Below, piece after piece: positions 23,745 to 35,356 of a stretch of 64,000 bases of DNA. The stretch is taken from contig JADGJC010000159.1 in NCBI GenBank assembly GCA_027596075.1, positions 1 through 64,000 on the forward strand, written 5' to 3'. The first letter of the stretch is position 1. Every line of letters begins with the position of its first letter. The DNA comes from Rhizophlyctis rosea (Eukaryota > Chytridiomycota > Chytridiomycetes > Rhizophlyctidales > Rhizophlyctidaceae). The notes below the pieces were generated by a model. It did not search any database and was not told the origin of the DNA. It saw only the letters and a list, made by a program, of their open reading frames with translations. Made by a program: the position numbers and the translations under genes.

Positions 23745-24671
23745 TTTGGCGAATGTAAGTGACTGTGTCGATGTAGCGTGATCTACTGGGACTTTTCAGA
23801 GTACTTGCAGTATGGCTGGGAGTGAGAGATCCGTGCTATTCAACACCAACTGATGTGCAGTAGTAACGTGTTTCAAGAAAGTGATGTCTATTCTCACAAA
23901 GTGACAGAAAATAGGAATGTGAGAAAAGATGAAATTGGCCTTGTGTTGTGTTGCGTGCACCTGCAGCCAGCGTCCCCCCATTGGTGTGATGGCTGATAGC
24001 AATGTTGCCTTTTTGGATGAGATGAGGAATTCACATGAAAGTCAGGTCATGTGACGTAGTCATGTGATTGATAATAATCGGCCTGCTTATTAACTCCGTG
24101 ATGACTATTTTAATTTTTTGGCCTCTCCCCGTTTCCCCCACACTTTCATCCAATTCCAATTCCAATCTGCGCCAGCATACCCACGCATTGACAGCTAAAT
24201 TCGAGAGCGCTCGAGGATAAACACTAAAAACACTCCTGGAGTACTATCTGCTAATATCGAGAACGTGTGGGCTGCTGACACAAGGTTCGTCGTCTGAGAA
24301 GCTTCTCAAGGGTCCACACTGCGACGCGTGGGAAAGGGTCATCTGGTCGGCGTCGAGTCAACTCTGCAGTAGCAAAAGAAGTGCATACTGGCACGCCAGA
24401 GTAACTTGAATGCAAAAAAGAACATCTTAACTGAATGTCAAATTTGCTTCCTTCGAAAAATATGCAACAGTCGGACAAGCAGAAGCAACCTTGAACTTTT
24501 GTAGGGTTCTGCCACCACTCTGAAGGAAGACAAGTTCAAATCAAGTCGTGAGTATAGCATTGACGTGTACAAGGGCTACGTGGGTCTCCTGTCATTCGTG
24601 CGCCCTCTCTCACGCTTGCCACATATTACAGTCCGAACATTCAAACCATTTAAGACGCAAGTTCGGCACAA
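23745..24671. promoter_or_regulatory. Divergent intergenic region, DEK-like / Cys-rich
   Basis: This 0.93-kb spacer lies between two divergent starts. CT-rich tracts (about 24120-24170) lie upstream of the Cys-rich gene. No gene is recognised. Confidence 0.4.
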
Positions 24672-26496
24672 ATGGCAGCGACCGGTTCTATGCCAGTTAC
24701 CGATTCGGAGAATGGCTTTGAGCAGATCCCGGCAACGATGGAGAGCTTGACGCTGAACTTCAATACGGTCACTCTTGATGTCGAACCAAGACCCGTATCT
24801 GATTCCTTGTCGACCTCCAGCGTTGATGCAAGTGGTTCCTCCTCTACGTCGACCATTGAATCAGCACAGCCCATGTTTGGCGGTAAGCAACCGGCGACAT
24901 CTGCATCGATGCCTGTGTTCTCTTCTGCCTATCATGAGATTTCTCAACTTGGGATCGATGCACCAACACGCCTTTTGCCTATGCCAGGCTTTCCGGCAGA
25001 AGTACCTGCACTCGGCGCATTCACGTTTGACGTACCAAGGTTTAGAACATCCTCACTTGGCGGCGAGGCTTCCGGTACCCCGGTGCAGGAAAAAACCAAT
25101 GAAGCCATCAAAACGAGTGATCCGACCACGACAGTGGCAATTGGAGCAGCATCAGCTACTTTCGGTGGCGTTGGGTCGTTGTCGTCTATGCCAGCACCTG
25201 CATCAACACCACTCTTCGGCGGCGGCGACTTCGGTGCCTTTGGGTTGTCGACCACATCCGAACGATCAGCATTCACATTCAGTTCTCAGCCATTCGCGAC
25301 GTCCGCGGCATTGTCTGGCCCCACTCCAGCATTTCAAGGTACATCATCAGGGGCTAGACCTTCCGCACCCATGTTCAATGCCAGTTGGCCTGCAGACTTC
25401 GGAAATGCATCATCTACAATGCCTGCGCGACCTGCTCGTCTTGTCGGAGCCCCTGGACGTACAAAGCTTGGAACAGAGAAGTCCAGAAAGCCAATGGCCG
25501 CAGAAACCTCAGGCGTTGCAGGAATTCCGACTGCGTCGTCGCGTGAAGCTCCCTTTTGGCATCTCGAAGCGCATCACGAAATACCAGCCGGACGTCGAAT
25601 CCTAGCGGCAAAATCGATACTTTCAACATCAAATGCAGCATTTGCTCATGATGATCTCAACTTTCGAGCTTCCATGCCGCTTCAAACATCCTCGTCAACG
25701 GCTCCAGCCCGCGCGACAGCCCTTGAGCCTTACACTTCTGCCCCAGCTAGGGATGTGAGTCAAGAGGAACCGGTCGGGACAGCAGCAACACATTCTTCAC
25801 CATCCGCACCTCCTCCTACGTACGCCGTCTCCCAGCGTCGCCAGAGATACGGTCCAACCACCCGAAAACCCCTCTGCGATCACTGCAAGAGAACCCGTCT
25901 TCCTCGAAACGTGAATACAATCGTTGCCGTGGACCCTTTGGCCAACAAGAGCAGACACGACGACTACAGCCTTGTGGAAACCACCAAGTCCGGGCTGGAA
26001 GTCGTCTGGACCTACCCGATCGCCATGCGTCATGGTCATTGAGCTATGCAACTCCCGTCAGACCATCTGCACCGACTGTGTCAAGAGAAAGTTCGCAGCG
26101 AGTGAGGAAGGGGTCCGGTGTGAACGGTGTGATGAGCTATTCCCACCTATCCGTGATACGCGTGACGAGCATGGATGTACGGGGCGGGTGACGATGCATG
26201 GGATTACGGGCGGGGGTCGGGGGAAGGGGAATTACGACTGGGAGGGGTGTTACCCGATGTGGATGAAGGAGAATTGTCATGCGGAGTTGGATACGAGCCG
26301 GGGGCGGAGGCACTGTAAGAATTGCAGGGATGAGTACTGGAAGCGTGGGAGGATGTGTATGCATGCGGTTTTGCCGACGCGGTTGCGGGTTGGTGACGCG
26401 GTTTGTGATCGGTGCATTGTGAGGTTGTATGAGGAGGGGGAGGTGGATGCTGGGACGGAGGGGGAGTTGGCGGCGTTTGTTGCAGGGCGGGCGTAA
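24672..26496 (+). CDS. Cys-rich putative zinc-binding protein with FG-rich N-terminal region, one frameshift
   Basis: Starts MAATGSMPVTDSENGFEQ. The N-terminal 300 residues are Ser/Ala/Thr/Pro-rich with scattered FG/FGG dipeptides (MFGG, TFGG, LFGGGDFGAFG), recalling FG-nucleoporins, though spacing is irregular. From about residue 400, Cys pairs appear: CDHCKRTRLPRN, then, in the next frame, ICTDCVKRKF, RCERCDELFPP, HCKNCRDEYW and VCDRCIVRLYEEG. The paired CxxC motifs suggest several zinc sites. The first frame stops at 26040 (MRHGH-stop), while the second continues from about 26020 as MVIELCNSRQTICTDC to 26496. One base change near 26025 would fuse them, and no GT..AG intron fits. The domain is not one I recognise. 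It is probably a single gene with an indel or an assembly error. Confidence 0.6.
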
Positions 26497-26919
26497 GGAA
26501 AGGTTGGGTTCTATGGGTGGGAGGGTTGTGATTCCGATGTGATGGGGAGATGGCGGGTGATGGGGTTTGCGCATGTGGCTTTGCAAGACAAAGGGAAACG
26601 AAGAAATGTAGCATATTGCATTTGGGTAGATTCTTTTGCTGTTCAGTAATACACTTGCTTCACATTGCACTTAATTGTTGTCTGACATTGAAAGGGATGC
26701 ATGCAAAACGATAATGGAATGGAACTCTGGGTCGGTTTTGTCAAACGCGATTGTGCGGATGGTGCTGATTTGGTGGCACGGTGACGCACAGCAACACGAC
26801 CTCCTCCAGATCCATTCCCCATTCAACTGGTATCACACGTCAAAGGCGCCGTCAAACAAACTTAATTTCATCTTTCTCCAACGTTTTCAAGTTGCAAAAG
26901 CATCTCCCAGTCCTGAAGA
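26497..26919. other. Intergenic, no gene recognised
   Basis: Contains the 3' flank of the Cys-rich gene and the presumed promoter of the SAYSvFN gene. No motif is recognised. Confidence 0.4.
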
Positions 26920-27550
26920 ATGTCCGCAGTCAACAGAAAGAAAGGGGAAAGGATAACAATAAAGAAGGTGTGGGGCTCGGCACTGATACTTCCGACTAGC
27001 GAAAACTCGCAGGAGAAACTCAAAAAATGGATTTCTTCTCAAACCCTGCAGGGTGTCCCGACCGTCACAAAAGATGTCGACGTGTTCTCGTCAGGTGTGT
27101 GTCTTTGGCTCGTTCACCTCGTCTCGACACCTTCCCCTTCTCTTGCAAAACGTCATACCAATGAAACCATCCATCTTGCTTTTGAAAATCGGAACCCCAC
27201 ACACTAGAATACATCCTCCCAAAACTCAAAAGCCCAATCTTCCAAACCTACATAGCCCTACAACTCCTCGCCGCATATTTGGAACTAGGCATTATTTTCT
27301 TTGTATGTGCTATTCTGTTCTTTATTGTGCGGAATACGGGGACGGAGGAGGAGAGTGGTGAGTCACTTGTTATTTTGCAGGGCGTGTGGGAGTCTTGACC
27401 TGTTTATGTGACCTTGGAAATTGATGAAGATTATTTTCAGTGGGCCAACCGAAGAAGAAATCTGCGTATTCGGTGTTCAATGAAGGAATGGAACGGCTTG
27501 ATGGGAGTTTGACGGCTGAGCAGTTTGAGAAGGAGATTTATAGACGGTGA
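26920..27550 (+). CDS. SAYSvFN-domain small membrane protein (SAYSD1-like)
   Basis: Predicted 144 residues from three exons: 26920-27094, 27208-27357, 27441-27550. The joins keep frame: VDVFSS|EYILPKLKSPIFQTY, then NTGTEEESV|GQPKKKSAYSVFNEG. One hydrophobic helix pair (ALQLLAAYLELGIIFFVC, then AILFFIVRN) is followed by the signature SAYSVFNEGMERLDGSLTAE and a short Q-F-E-K-E-I-Y-R-R tail. In animals, SAYSD1 is an ER-associated translocation quality-control protein; the function in fungi is inferred only. The N-terminal 55 residues are poorly conserved, so the start could be elsewhere. Confidence 0.85.
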
Positions 27551-27697
27551 TTTTGTTTGGGTGAGTATTTTTCCGGGTGTGGTGCCTTGCTTGAAGTTGA
27601 TTTCTGCGAGGCCGTTTTTCTCCCGTTTTTGACTCGGGGCGAATGCACGTGAACTGTATCTATTAACATTGCTGCTTACTGATCCTTCACTGTACAC

Positions 27698-29412
27698 TTA
27701 AATGACAACTCGTTCCTTCCAAGTAGACAAAGTACCAACCATCTCCACCTCCACCACCCCCTTCCCCTCCCCTCCCACCCACCTCCCCCAGCACCCAACC
27801 AAGCTCTCCCCAAACTCCACCTCCCGAACACACTTTCCCTCACACCAAACCTTAACGACCCCACTCTCCTGCCCACTTACAACCACGTCACCGCATCCCC
27901 CCACGATCTGACAGCACGCCACAGGACCTTCGTGGGCTCGCCATGTTTGTGCAGTCTTTGGTGTGGATAGGGAATGTGTTGCGAGGAGACCGTTGGCGTA
28001 CCCGATGAGGAGGGTGGAGTTGAGGAGGTGCATACGGAGGGGGTTAACGGGTATTGGAGAGGTGGTGATTCTTTGAGTGAGGGTGCCGGTTCGGGTGGAC
28101 CAGATCAGGAGGGTTGGGTCGAGAGCCATGGAGCAGAGGATGGTTTCGTTCATCTATGTTAAGAGGGAGCAAAGACAATAAATGAACGCATTAATCCTTT
28201 TCTTTTCATATGAAGCCTCCCCTTTGTTTGCTGGTGCAAAATTTTGGGACGTCTTGCTGCAGGATTTCTGAAATTTGTCCAGACCCTACGAAGTCGAAAA
28301 TCACAATGAAGAGGAACTTACCACGATCCCAATAACAGGGCCCGCATGTCTCATCCCAATCCACTTCAAGCGCGCACCGGCACCTCCACACCTGACAACA
28401 TCCAGCTCCCAAAATCGCAGGACCCCGCTTGTGTCGCCGCACGCGAGGGCGGAGCGGCCGTTGAAGTTTAGGGCGGATATGGATGACATGCCGGTGTGGG
28501 TGAGGGAGGCAAGGGGTTTGAGAGTGGGGAGGTGGCGGAGTTGGAGGGTTGTGTCCTGACAATGAGAAGCGGTCAATGATTATGGAGTGGGGAGGGAGAG
28601 AAAGTGCAGGTGGGGCTTACCTTGCTACCGGTAACGACAATACCGTACTTGGCGTCGATGGAAGTGATTGGAGCGCTGTGAGGTTGGTTTTGTGATTAGT
28701 GATGGATGCTCTTGCATGGTTGGAGGGTTTGGACGGAAAAATCTTTAAGATCACCTATGAGCTTGCACCTCGTTTGGTGACGGAACCTTCTCCCTCATAT
28801 CCTTCCTCGCCGTGCCGTCCTTCGTAACATCTGATACCAAAAGGGACCCGTCGGGTCGTCCTTCAATAAGGAGAGTTTGGTTATGTATCTGGTGGGGAAG
28901 GGAATGAGTCCCAGACGGGATGTTGAATGAAACGTTCAAAGATGCCACAATAACAAGATGCTTAGAAAACTCACATCAACACAACACCTCACCCCACCCC
29001 ACCCGCCCAATAACCCCTCGCTTCCACTCCCACATCCCTTCACACCCCTCCCACCACCACAGATTACACCCTCCTCCCTCCTCCTCCGTGCATAAAGTTC
29101 ATAATACCCTCCACAGTCCTTCATCCCCATTCGATCACCCACGGCATCACATACGTCCCTCCACGTGCGTGCGCAAATGCGGCGCCAGAAGGCGTCGGTT
29201 TCGGGTGTGTGGGTTAGGGTTTGGTGGAGGTGGAGGGATGTTGCGGCGAGGAGGGTGAGGCATTTTGGGGGGAGGTAGGGGATGAGGGAGAGGTGGATGT
29301 CTTGGGGGAGGGTTTCGAGGGTGGGTGTTTGTGTGGGGGGGGGTGGGGGTGGTGGGGGTGTGGGTTGGGTGTGTGGGGGGGTTGTGGGGGGGGGGGGGGG
29401 GCCCCCGGACAT
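27698..29412 (-). CDS. F-box and WD-repeat protein
   Basis: Predicted 438 residues from five exons: 29412-28975, 28888-28755, 28675-28621, 28555-28322, 28153-27698. A polyproline N-terminus (MSGGPPPPPTTPP) is encoded across a poly-G/C run. An F-box follows at about residues 35-80: TLETLPQDIHLSLIPYLPPK, LTLLAATSLHLHQ, and DAFWRRICARTW. The rest is a beta-propeller of weak WD repeats: HNQTLLIEGRPDGSLLVSDV, SAPITSIDAKYGIVVTGSKD, NGRSALACGDTSGVLRFWEL, SMALDPTLLIWSTRTGTLTQ and SGQESGVVKVWCEGKCVREV. F-box/WD proteins act as substrate adaptors of SCF ubiquitin ligases; the substrate is unknown. All joins keep frame at GT..AG sites. Confidence 0.85.
29372..29405. repeat. Poly-G tract in F-box/WD coding sequence
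   Basis: Plus-strand runs of G followed by CCCCC near 29380-29406 encode the polyproline N-terminus on the minus strand. Homopolymers of this length are prone to length variation and sequencing error, so the number of prolines is uncertain. Confidence 0.8.
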
Positions 29413-31137
29413 TTGGAGGGGATGGTACGGGTGATGTGGCGATGTTGGGTTGAAACTTGGAAGGGGGAGAGAATGATGTTGAGTTGGGTGGATGGGGGCT
29501 TGGAAGGATTTGTCAGTCACTTTGGAGGAGAGAAGAAAATATGGTTTCAACGACATTGAAGAATGGCAGAAGTTCATGCAGAGTATGTTCAAATGGTCAA
29601 TCTTGTCGATGACTCTGCACATCTCCATGCCGATCATGCGTACCTTACGAGAAAACCCAAACGCCCTAAAAAGCTACACCCCAACTTACCAGTACTACCA
29701 CGGACAAGGACAAAAATCACCGATAGATCATGAAATTTCTCGCCAAGAAAATTGATAACAAAATAGAAGAACCCCTTTCCGCAATCCAACTCCAACTATT
29801 GACATTGGCACATCCCGGCCGAATTTTAAGTTTTCCTGCCCTCTCACAAGAGAGCCAGGAAATAATCTCCTATCAGCACAATTTTCATCCATGACCCCAT
29901 TTGGCCAGTGTCGGGCTTGGCTGTGATCAAGAGTAGCCATGGAATCAGTGACCTCTTCAACATCATGTGGATGCAATTTACCGGCCGCATCAAGACCATC
30001 TCTTCAGGCAATTCATGCAAGGACCACTTTTTAGTGCCGACAGCTCCGATCTCTTTATCGGCATATGCATCAGATATGACGGCCAACGGTCTTTCTTGGC
30101 ATTCATTGATCGTTTAATGGACTTTCAAGTGGTTCTAAATGGTTTTTCCAGCGCTTAATGTGAAGGGGGAGATTTTTGGAATACACCCTGTGGCGCAGCT
30201 CACGCGATTTTGGTGGCCACCGCATGATGGCACATAACAGGACGAAAGATGACGGTCTCAGAGCCAGGTAGCCCATAGAGAAACCACATGTAGTGAATTG
30301 TGAGGACGTGATATTATTGGCCGATACATTTGCCTCCCACAGAGCGTGTGACGTGCTGGGATGTAGACACTATCAGATTTGATGGTTCATAACTCTTTCC
30401 CACGATCGAATTTCCTCCTTTACACCTTTTCCCTCTTTTACCGTTTTTGCTCTCTCCACCAAAAACCATGCACGACGCCGATACTTACATAACCGCAGCA
30501 CACAATGCAACAGTCACCTAGCGCCGGCAGCTTCAATAGGGCTCAAGGGGCTTGACCGCCAAGCAAAAGGGCTGGGGACCAATGGACCCTGATTGATCGT
30601 CAAAATCTGGCCCGACTAGGACCCATACCACCCTGATCTCCCGGCCCGACTGAAGCACATCAGTGACGAACTATGCTAGCCATGATGCTAGTAGCACCAT
30701 TGGGGCCTAGGAAAGGTGAGCCTCTTACTCCGCTATTACGGAATGGTTGACAAGATCGACGCTACCCTGCCAAGAAAAAGAAGCCAACAGACCTCATGAT
30801 GCTATGAGGGATTGACAAGTCGGGCCAGGATTGATGTAGCCATTAGAGAAGGTCATTCTGTCATCTTTGTCATCCGAGTTTTGAGGGTTTGGTGGGTTTT
30901 TTTTGCGCGGGATTTACATGGCGGCGATCTCCCTTTGATGGGGAAAATACAAAAGGGACTAGACTGCCGTTCCATCTCCCATTCTTTCTCTCATCACTCG
31001 TCTGTTGGGTTTCTCTTGTCTCCCATTTCCTGCAGAACGAACCTGTTACACCTACGCAGAAACCAGATCTTGGAGAGCAGTCTTCGATACACATTACATT
31101 TCGTATCCGACAACGGGAAAAAACCATCTTCTACACT
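29413..31137. other. 1.7-kb intergenic region with one orphan frame
   Basis: The region lies between divergent genes. A plus-strand frame at 29492-29755 (MGAWKDLSVTLEERRKYGFN..., 87 residues) has non-random-looking composition but no family, and it overlaps the 5' side of the F-box/WD gene. From 29900 to 30160 short frames occur on both strands without a stop-free model. The stretch at 30480-30850 has repeated GGCCCGAC-type words on both strands. No gene is called. Confidence 0.4.
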
Positions 31138-34100
31138 ATGCACGGGTGGACATCTGTCGCGCTCCTGCTTCTGTCTGCGTCGGCTACGGCCGTTGAGGGG
31201 CTTCCTGCCTTTCCATTCCCATTGCCAAAACGTGAGTTGCGAAAAGTGACATTGAAAGCGGAATGGCTCCTGTTCGAGCATCAGATATCTAACTTGACTC
31301 CCCTCATGCACGACAGTGATGGAAAGATCCCCCGAACCCGCCTCCCAGAGCAGCACCACCCGCCTCCAATGTCTCGCCCAATGCCGCGCCGTCTACCGCC
31401 AAACCACATCCATCTGCCGCACCCAAGGCTGGCAACAGAGCTGCAAAAACATCCGGGACACCTACGACGACGATTGCCGCAGCGCCTGTGAGAGCGGTCA
31501 GCCGACGCCCCCCATCTCGCAAGGGATCGGCTCCTGCCGCAAAGCGTGCGAAGCGGCCTACATCGTGCCCGCTTACTGCAAAAAGAACGAGAATACGAAG
31601 GAGTGCAAGCGGTACCGCAGGAATTACAACACGATTTGTGAGAGTTCTTGCTCGGATGGGTTGGAGGCTGCGGCGAGTAGTACTCCTACTACTTCGAAGA
31701 CAGCGAGGACGAGGAAGACGAGAACTTCCAGGACCAAGTCTACCAAAACTTCTTCCTCTACAACCACTTCTTTTTCCACCACTATCACCACCACCACTCC
31801 TCCCCCCGTTGTAGCCACCATCAACTCGGAAATCACAAACGTCCAAAGCGCCATCGCCTCCCTACACTCTGCCGTTGAGAGTGCGGCTTCTCAAACTATC
31901 GCTGTTCCGACCCCAGCAGCAGCATCTGAAGCCGCGCAGGCATTGGAAACCCAAATCGAGGAAGTGCAGAACAAAATCTCCTCCCTCTACTACCAAGCTG
32001 CAGTGTCAACCGCGAATCAGGCTGTCGCTACTCAGGTTGGTATTTCCATTAAATATGTGCATCAATGGATCCACATATGCTAATTCCTCATATCTTCACC
32101 CAGATCGCAAACGCTCACAGCGTCCTCGCCTCCCTCGTCAACGCCGTCGACGCTATCGCCACTTCTGCTGCCGCCGCTGAAGCGTCTTCCACTTCTTCGG
32201 CTGAAGAAGAGACCTCTGCCACCATCGCACCTGTCATTTCCCCGGTCCAGGAAGTCATCCAAAGCCAAATTGACGACATCCAGGCCCAACTTTCCACCCT
32301 TTACGAGGCTGCCTCCAGTGCTTCCGGCTCGCCCGCGGTTCAGACTCAGGTCGCCCAGGCAGAGAATGCTCTCCAATCTCTAGTTTCTGTCGCTGAAGCC
32401 ATCGCTACTCCCGCCCTCACTACTACTGCGGAGGAAGGCAGCGGCACGACCACAACCACTTCGGAGGAAAGCAGTAGCACGATCACACCCGCTGCTGCTG
32501 AGGCTGAGGCTTTGGCTACGCAGTATGCCAATGTTGAGGAAGAGTTGTATAGCTTGTACGATGCGGAGACTGTGAACTCGGCTATTGAGACTCAGATAGC
32601 TCGTGCGGAGACTAGGTTGGTATCTCACGATACTTTTACAAGTGATGATGTTGCATATGTACTGATGCCTTCTTCTCATCGCTAGGTTGTCGCAAATCGA
32701 GCAATCCATTGCTGTGCTTCCGCCTGCGCCGTCTGCCACCACTACCGCTGCGGAGGAAACAAGTGCGACCCCAACTACCACTAAAGTTACGAAGACAAAG
32801 AAGTCGAAGACCACCAAGACGAAGACTACGAAGACCAAGACCACGAAGACGCAGACCACCAAGACTAAGAAGTTCAAGAAAACTACCACCACTTCGTCTT
32901 CTACTTCCACCGAGGCCGCAGAAACCACCAGCGCCCAGGCCACTGCTACCCCCGTCATTCCCCTTCCTGCATTGGAATCTGAAGCCGCGGCCGTCGGCGA
33001 GCAACTCAGTTCCCTCTACGTAGCAGCCTCTTCATACATCGCCGACCCCGCCATCTCTACCGCAATCGCCGGCGTCGAAGACATCCTGGCCTCTATCGAA
33101 TCTGAGATCCAACGGGCTACCCTTACCTCCGAGCCTGCGTCCACCCCTACTCCGGCTGCAGCGGAAGCAATCGAGTCCCGGATTGCCGTCATTGAGGAAC
33201 AGTTGTCCACCCTTCAAGCTGTTGCAGCCGTCAATACGGACGCTGCGGTGGAGACGCAGATCGCTCAGGTTCAGACTGTCCTTGCGTCCCTTCAATCGGC
33301 CATTGCGGAACTTCCTACTGCTGAGGCAGAAGCTACCACCACCTCTGCCAACCCCGTCGAAGCCCTTGAGACTCACCTTTCTTCCCTCCTTGAGGAAGCG
33401 TCTACCACAGCCGCCGAGATCGCCTCTCAAGCTGCCCCCGCCGAAACCACTACCTCCAACCCTGTCAAAGACCTCGAGGAACAAATCAACAGCGCCGAGG
33501 CGGAACTGACGTCCCTCGGTGAAGTTCTTGCCTCTGCTACCGGTATTGCGCAAGCCCCACTCCAAACCGCGGTCAACGAAGCGGAAGACGCCCTTGAAAC
33601 CCTCCTGGAACTTGCCTCCTCCCTTGAAGCCGAAGCTCCGTCCACAACCGCCCCCTTCGTCCCCGCCCTCGAAACCCAGATTGCCGCTGTGGAAGAGCAG
33701 CTGAGCTCCCTCTATGACGCTGCCGGAACGGTGACAAGCGGCCCTATTGCTACCGCCATTTCTCAAGTTGAGGATACTCTCTCTTCCCTCGTTGCGGCCG
33801 CGGAACAAGCGACTGCGCCTCCTCAAGCTTCTGCTTCTCTGCCGCCTGCTGTTCAGACTGTTGTTGAGTCCGCCGTGTCTGCTGCGCAAGGTGGTGCAGC
33901 TTCGACCAGTTCTGCTGCTGCTGCCACAATCACAAGCATCACAACCACCACCACCAAAACGACAAAGACCAAGAAGAGCAAGACCACGACCACGACTTCA
34001 AACCGCCAAGCTACGGTCACAATTACGGAAACGTCTACATCCATCTCGACTACCACTGCCACGTCCACCATCACCCGCACCCGTACAAAGACCGTTACTG

Positions 34101-34540
34101 CATCGCCTGTAACCGTCTATCTCCGTGCCTCCTCAACCGTCGCCACCTTCTCCAAAACCATCGTCCAAACTGAAGCTGCAGGAGGTGCCGCCCAAACCAC
34201 CGCCTCAGCCGCTGAAACCTCCACGTCTTCCCAAGCAACAACAGCAGCACCTACCACCACCCAACAACAACCCGCCATCGAAACAGCCCTGGCATCCCAA
34301 CTCCGCACCATCTCCTCCGCCGCCGCCCAACAAACCGGTACAGCCTCCGCATCCGCACACGCAGCGATCCAAACCGCTGCGGCGTCCATCTCCTCTCTCG
34401 TCGTTTCCGAGGGCGCCCCGACGCAGCTTGCGGAAAGCATTGTGAGCCAAGCTACGGCTACTGGGACGGCTGTTGCGACAGCTATTGCGTCGGGGGCTGG
34501 GTCGGCGCAGGCTACGGTCGGAGCTCCGCCTCCGTTGTAA
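31138..34540 (+). CDS. Large secreted protein: duplicated six-Cys module plus helical repeats and Thr/Lys linkers
   Basis: Predicted 1059 residues from four exons (31138-31231, 31317-32035, 32104-32615, 32686-34540), all joined in frame. Residues 1 to about 21 (MHGWTSVALLLLSASATAVEG) form a signal peptide. A 12-Cys region follows in two copies of C-x3-C-x9/10-C-x8-C-x10-C-x3-C (RLQCLAQCRAVY... and GSCRKACEAAY...). The remainder is Ala/Thr/Ser-rich with about eight related units near 50 residues, of type ALETQI..VEEQLSSLY.AA ... TQIA.VE..L.SL, predicted helical hairpins. Units are separated by Lys/Thr tracts (KTKKSKTTKTKTTKTKTTK) and Thr/Ser stretches likely to be O-glycosylated. No GPI signal or transmembrane segment is evident at the C-terminus (ATVGAPPPL). 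I recognise no family; a cell-wall or extracellular role is inferred from composition. Confidence 0.85.
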
Positions 34541-35356
34541 GGAGGGAGATGTGAAGAAAAGTTGAAGAGGGGGTTGTAATTGTTTAGTTTTTTTTTTGTA
34601 TACTTGTAAGAAAAAGTTTTGGAGGGGGAGTTGAGGAGGGAGTAGGGGAGGAAAGGGGGGTTGTTTCTGTACCATACACTCATACACATTAACAAGCACG
34701 CACAAACATGATCGCAGTAGTTAATATAAGGTGTTTTATCATTTGTCCAAGTATATTGTTTGGGTTTCACTTCTGAGGCGTGTGTCGAAGTTTCAAGTGT
34801 GCAAGGCATTTGAGAATTCTTGCGGTTGGTATAGTGTCGGGTAGCCACTTTGTTGCATTTTGAGAGTTGCCGTTTGCATCTTGCATCAGGTCTTCGCTCT
34901 GAAATCCGTACGTGTTGAGATCAATTGCATATGCTGGTGGTGTCATTGAATACTTGAGGAATTGAATTGTGAAGGAAAACGGTGGGAATTGTTTCTTCCA
35001 TTCCCAATTATTCCCTCCCGGTTCAAGGGAAGGGACATCGCCAATAGGACCCTGATTATGTGTGGCTTGGCTTTTGGTGACTGATGATCATGTCACCCAC
35101 CTTGGAAGCTTGAGCACCACCTCCCTCACCCGTAACTTTTGGAGCCTTCAACACCTCCAAACTTCTCACTGCTTTACCAAAAACTACCCAAAATCGCCTT
35201 TCCCATACCATAACACAACAGCTAGACCGTACACAAGGCGCTGACCGTGAAGCTGGACGGAAAGGGCATCTCCTCTGCCCTTCAAAATCGATAGACTTCG
35301 TGCTTGACACCAAACCAACGAGCCCGGCACCGTGCAACGTTTCGTGACTAACAACG
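34541..35356. promoter_or_regulatory. Intergenic, no gene recognised
   Basis: 0.8 kb between two co-directional genes. The left end holds T- and G-rich 3' flank (a poly-T run near 34590). The promoter of the chromo-like gene is expected in the right part. A minus-strand frame covering 35056-35529 is a shadow of the first exon of that gene. Confidence 0.4.

Noticed and set aside
29840..30160. Frames on both strands suggesting a transposase or protease remnant
   Set aside because: No catalytic motif, no terminal repeats, no consistent frame.
32080..33890. Minus-strand Gly/Arg/Leu-rich frames opposite the secreted repeat protein
   Set aside because: They mirror the repeated coding strand and lack motifs; the plus strand carries the signal peptide and Cys pattern.
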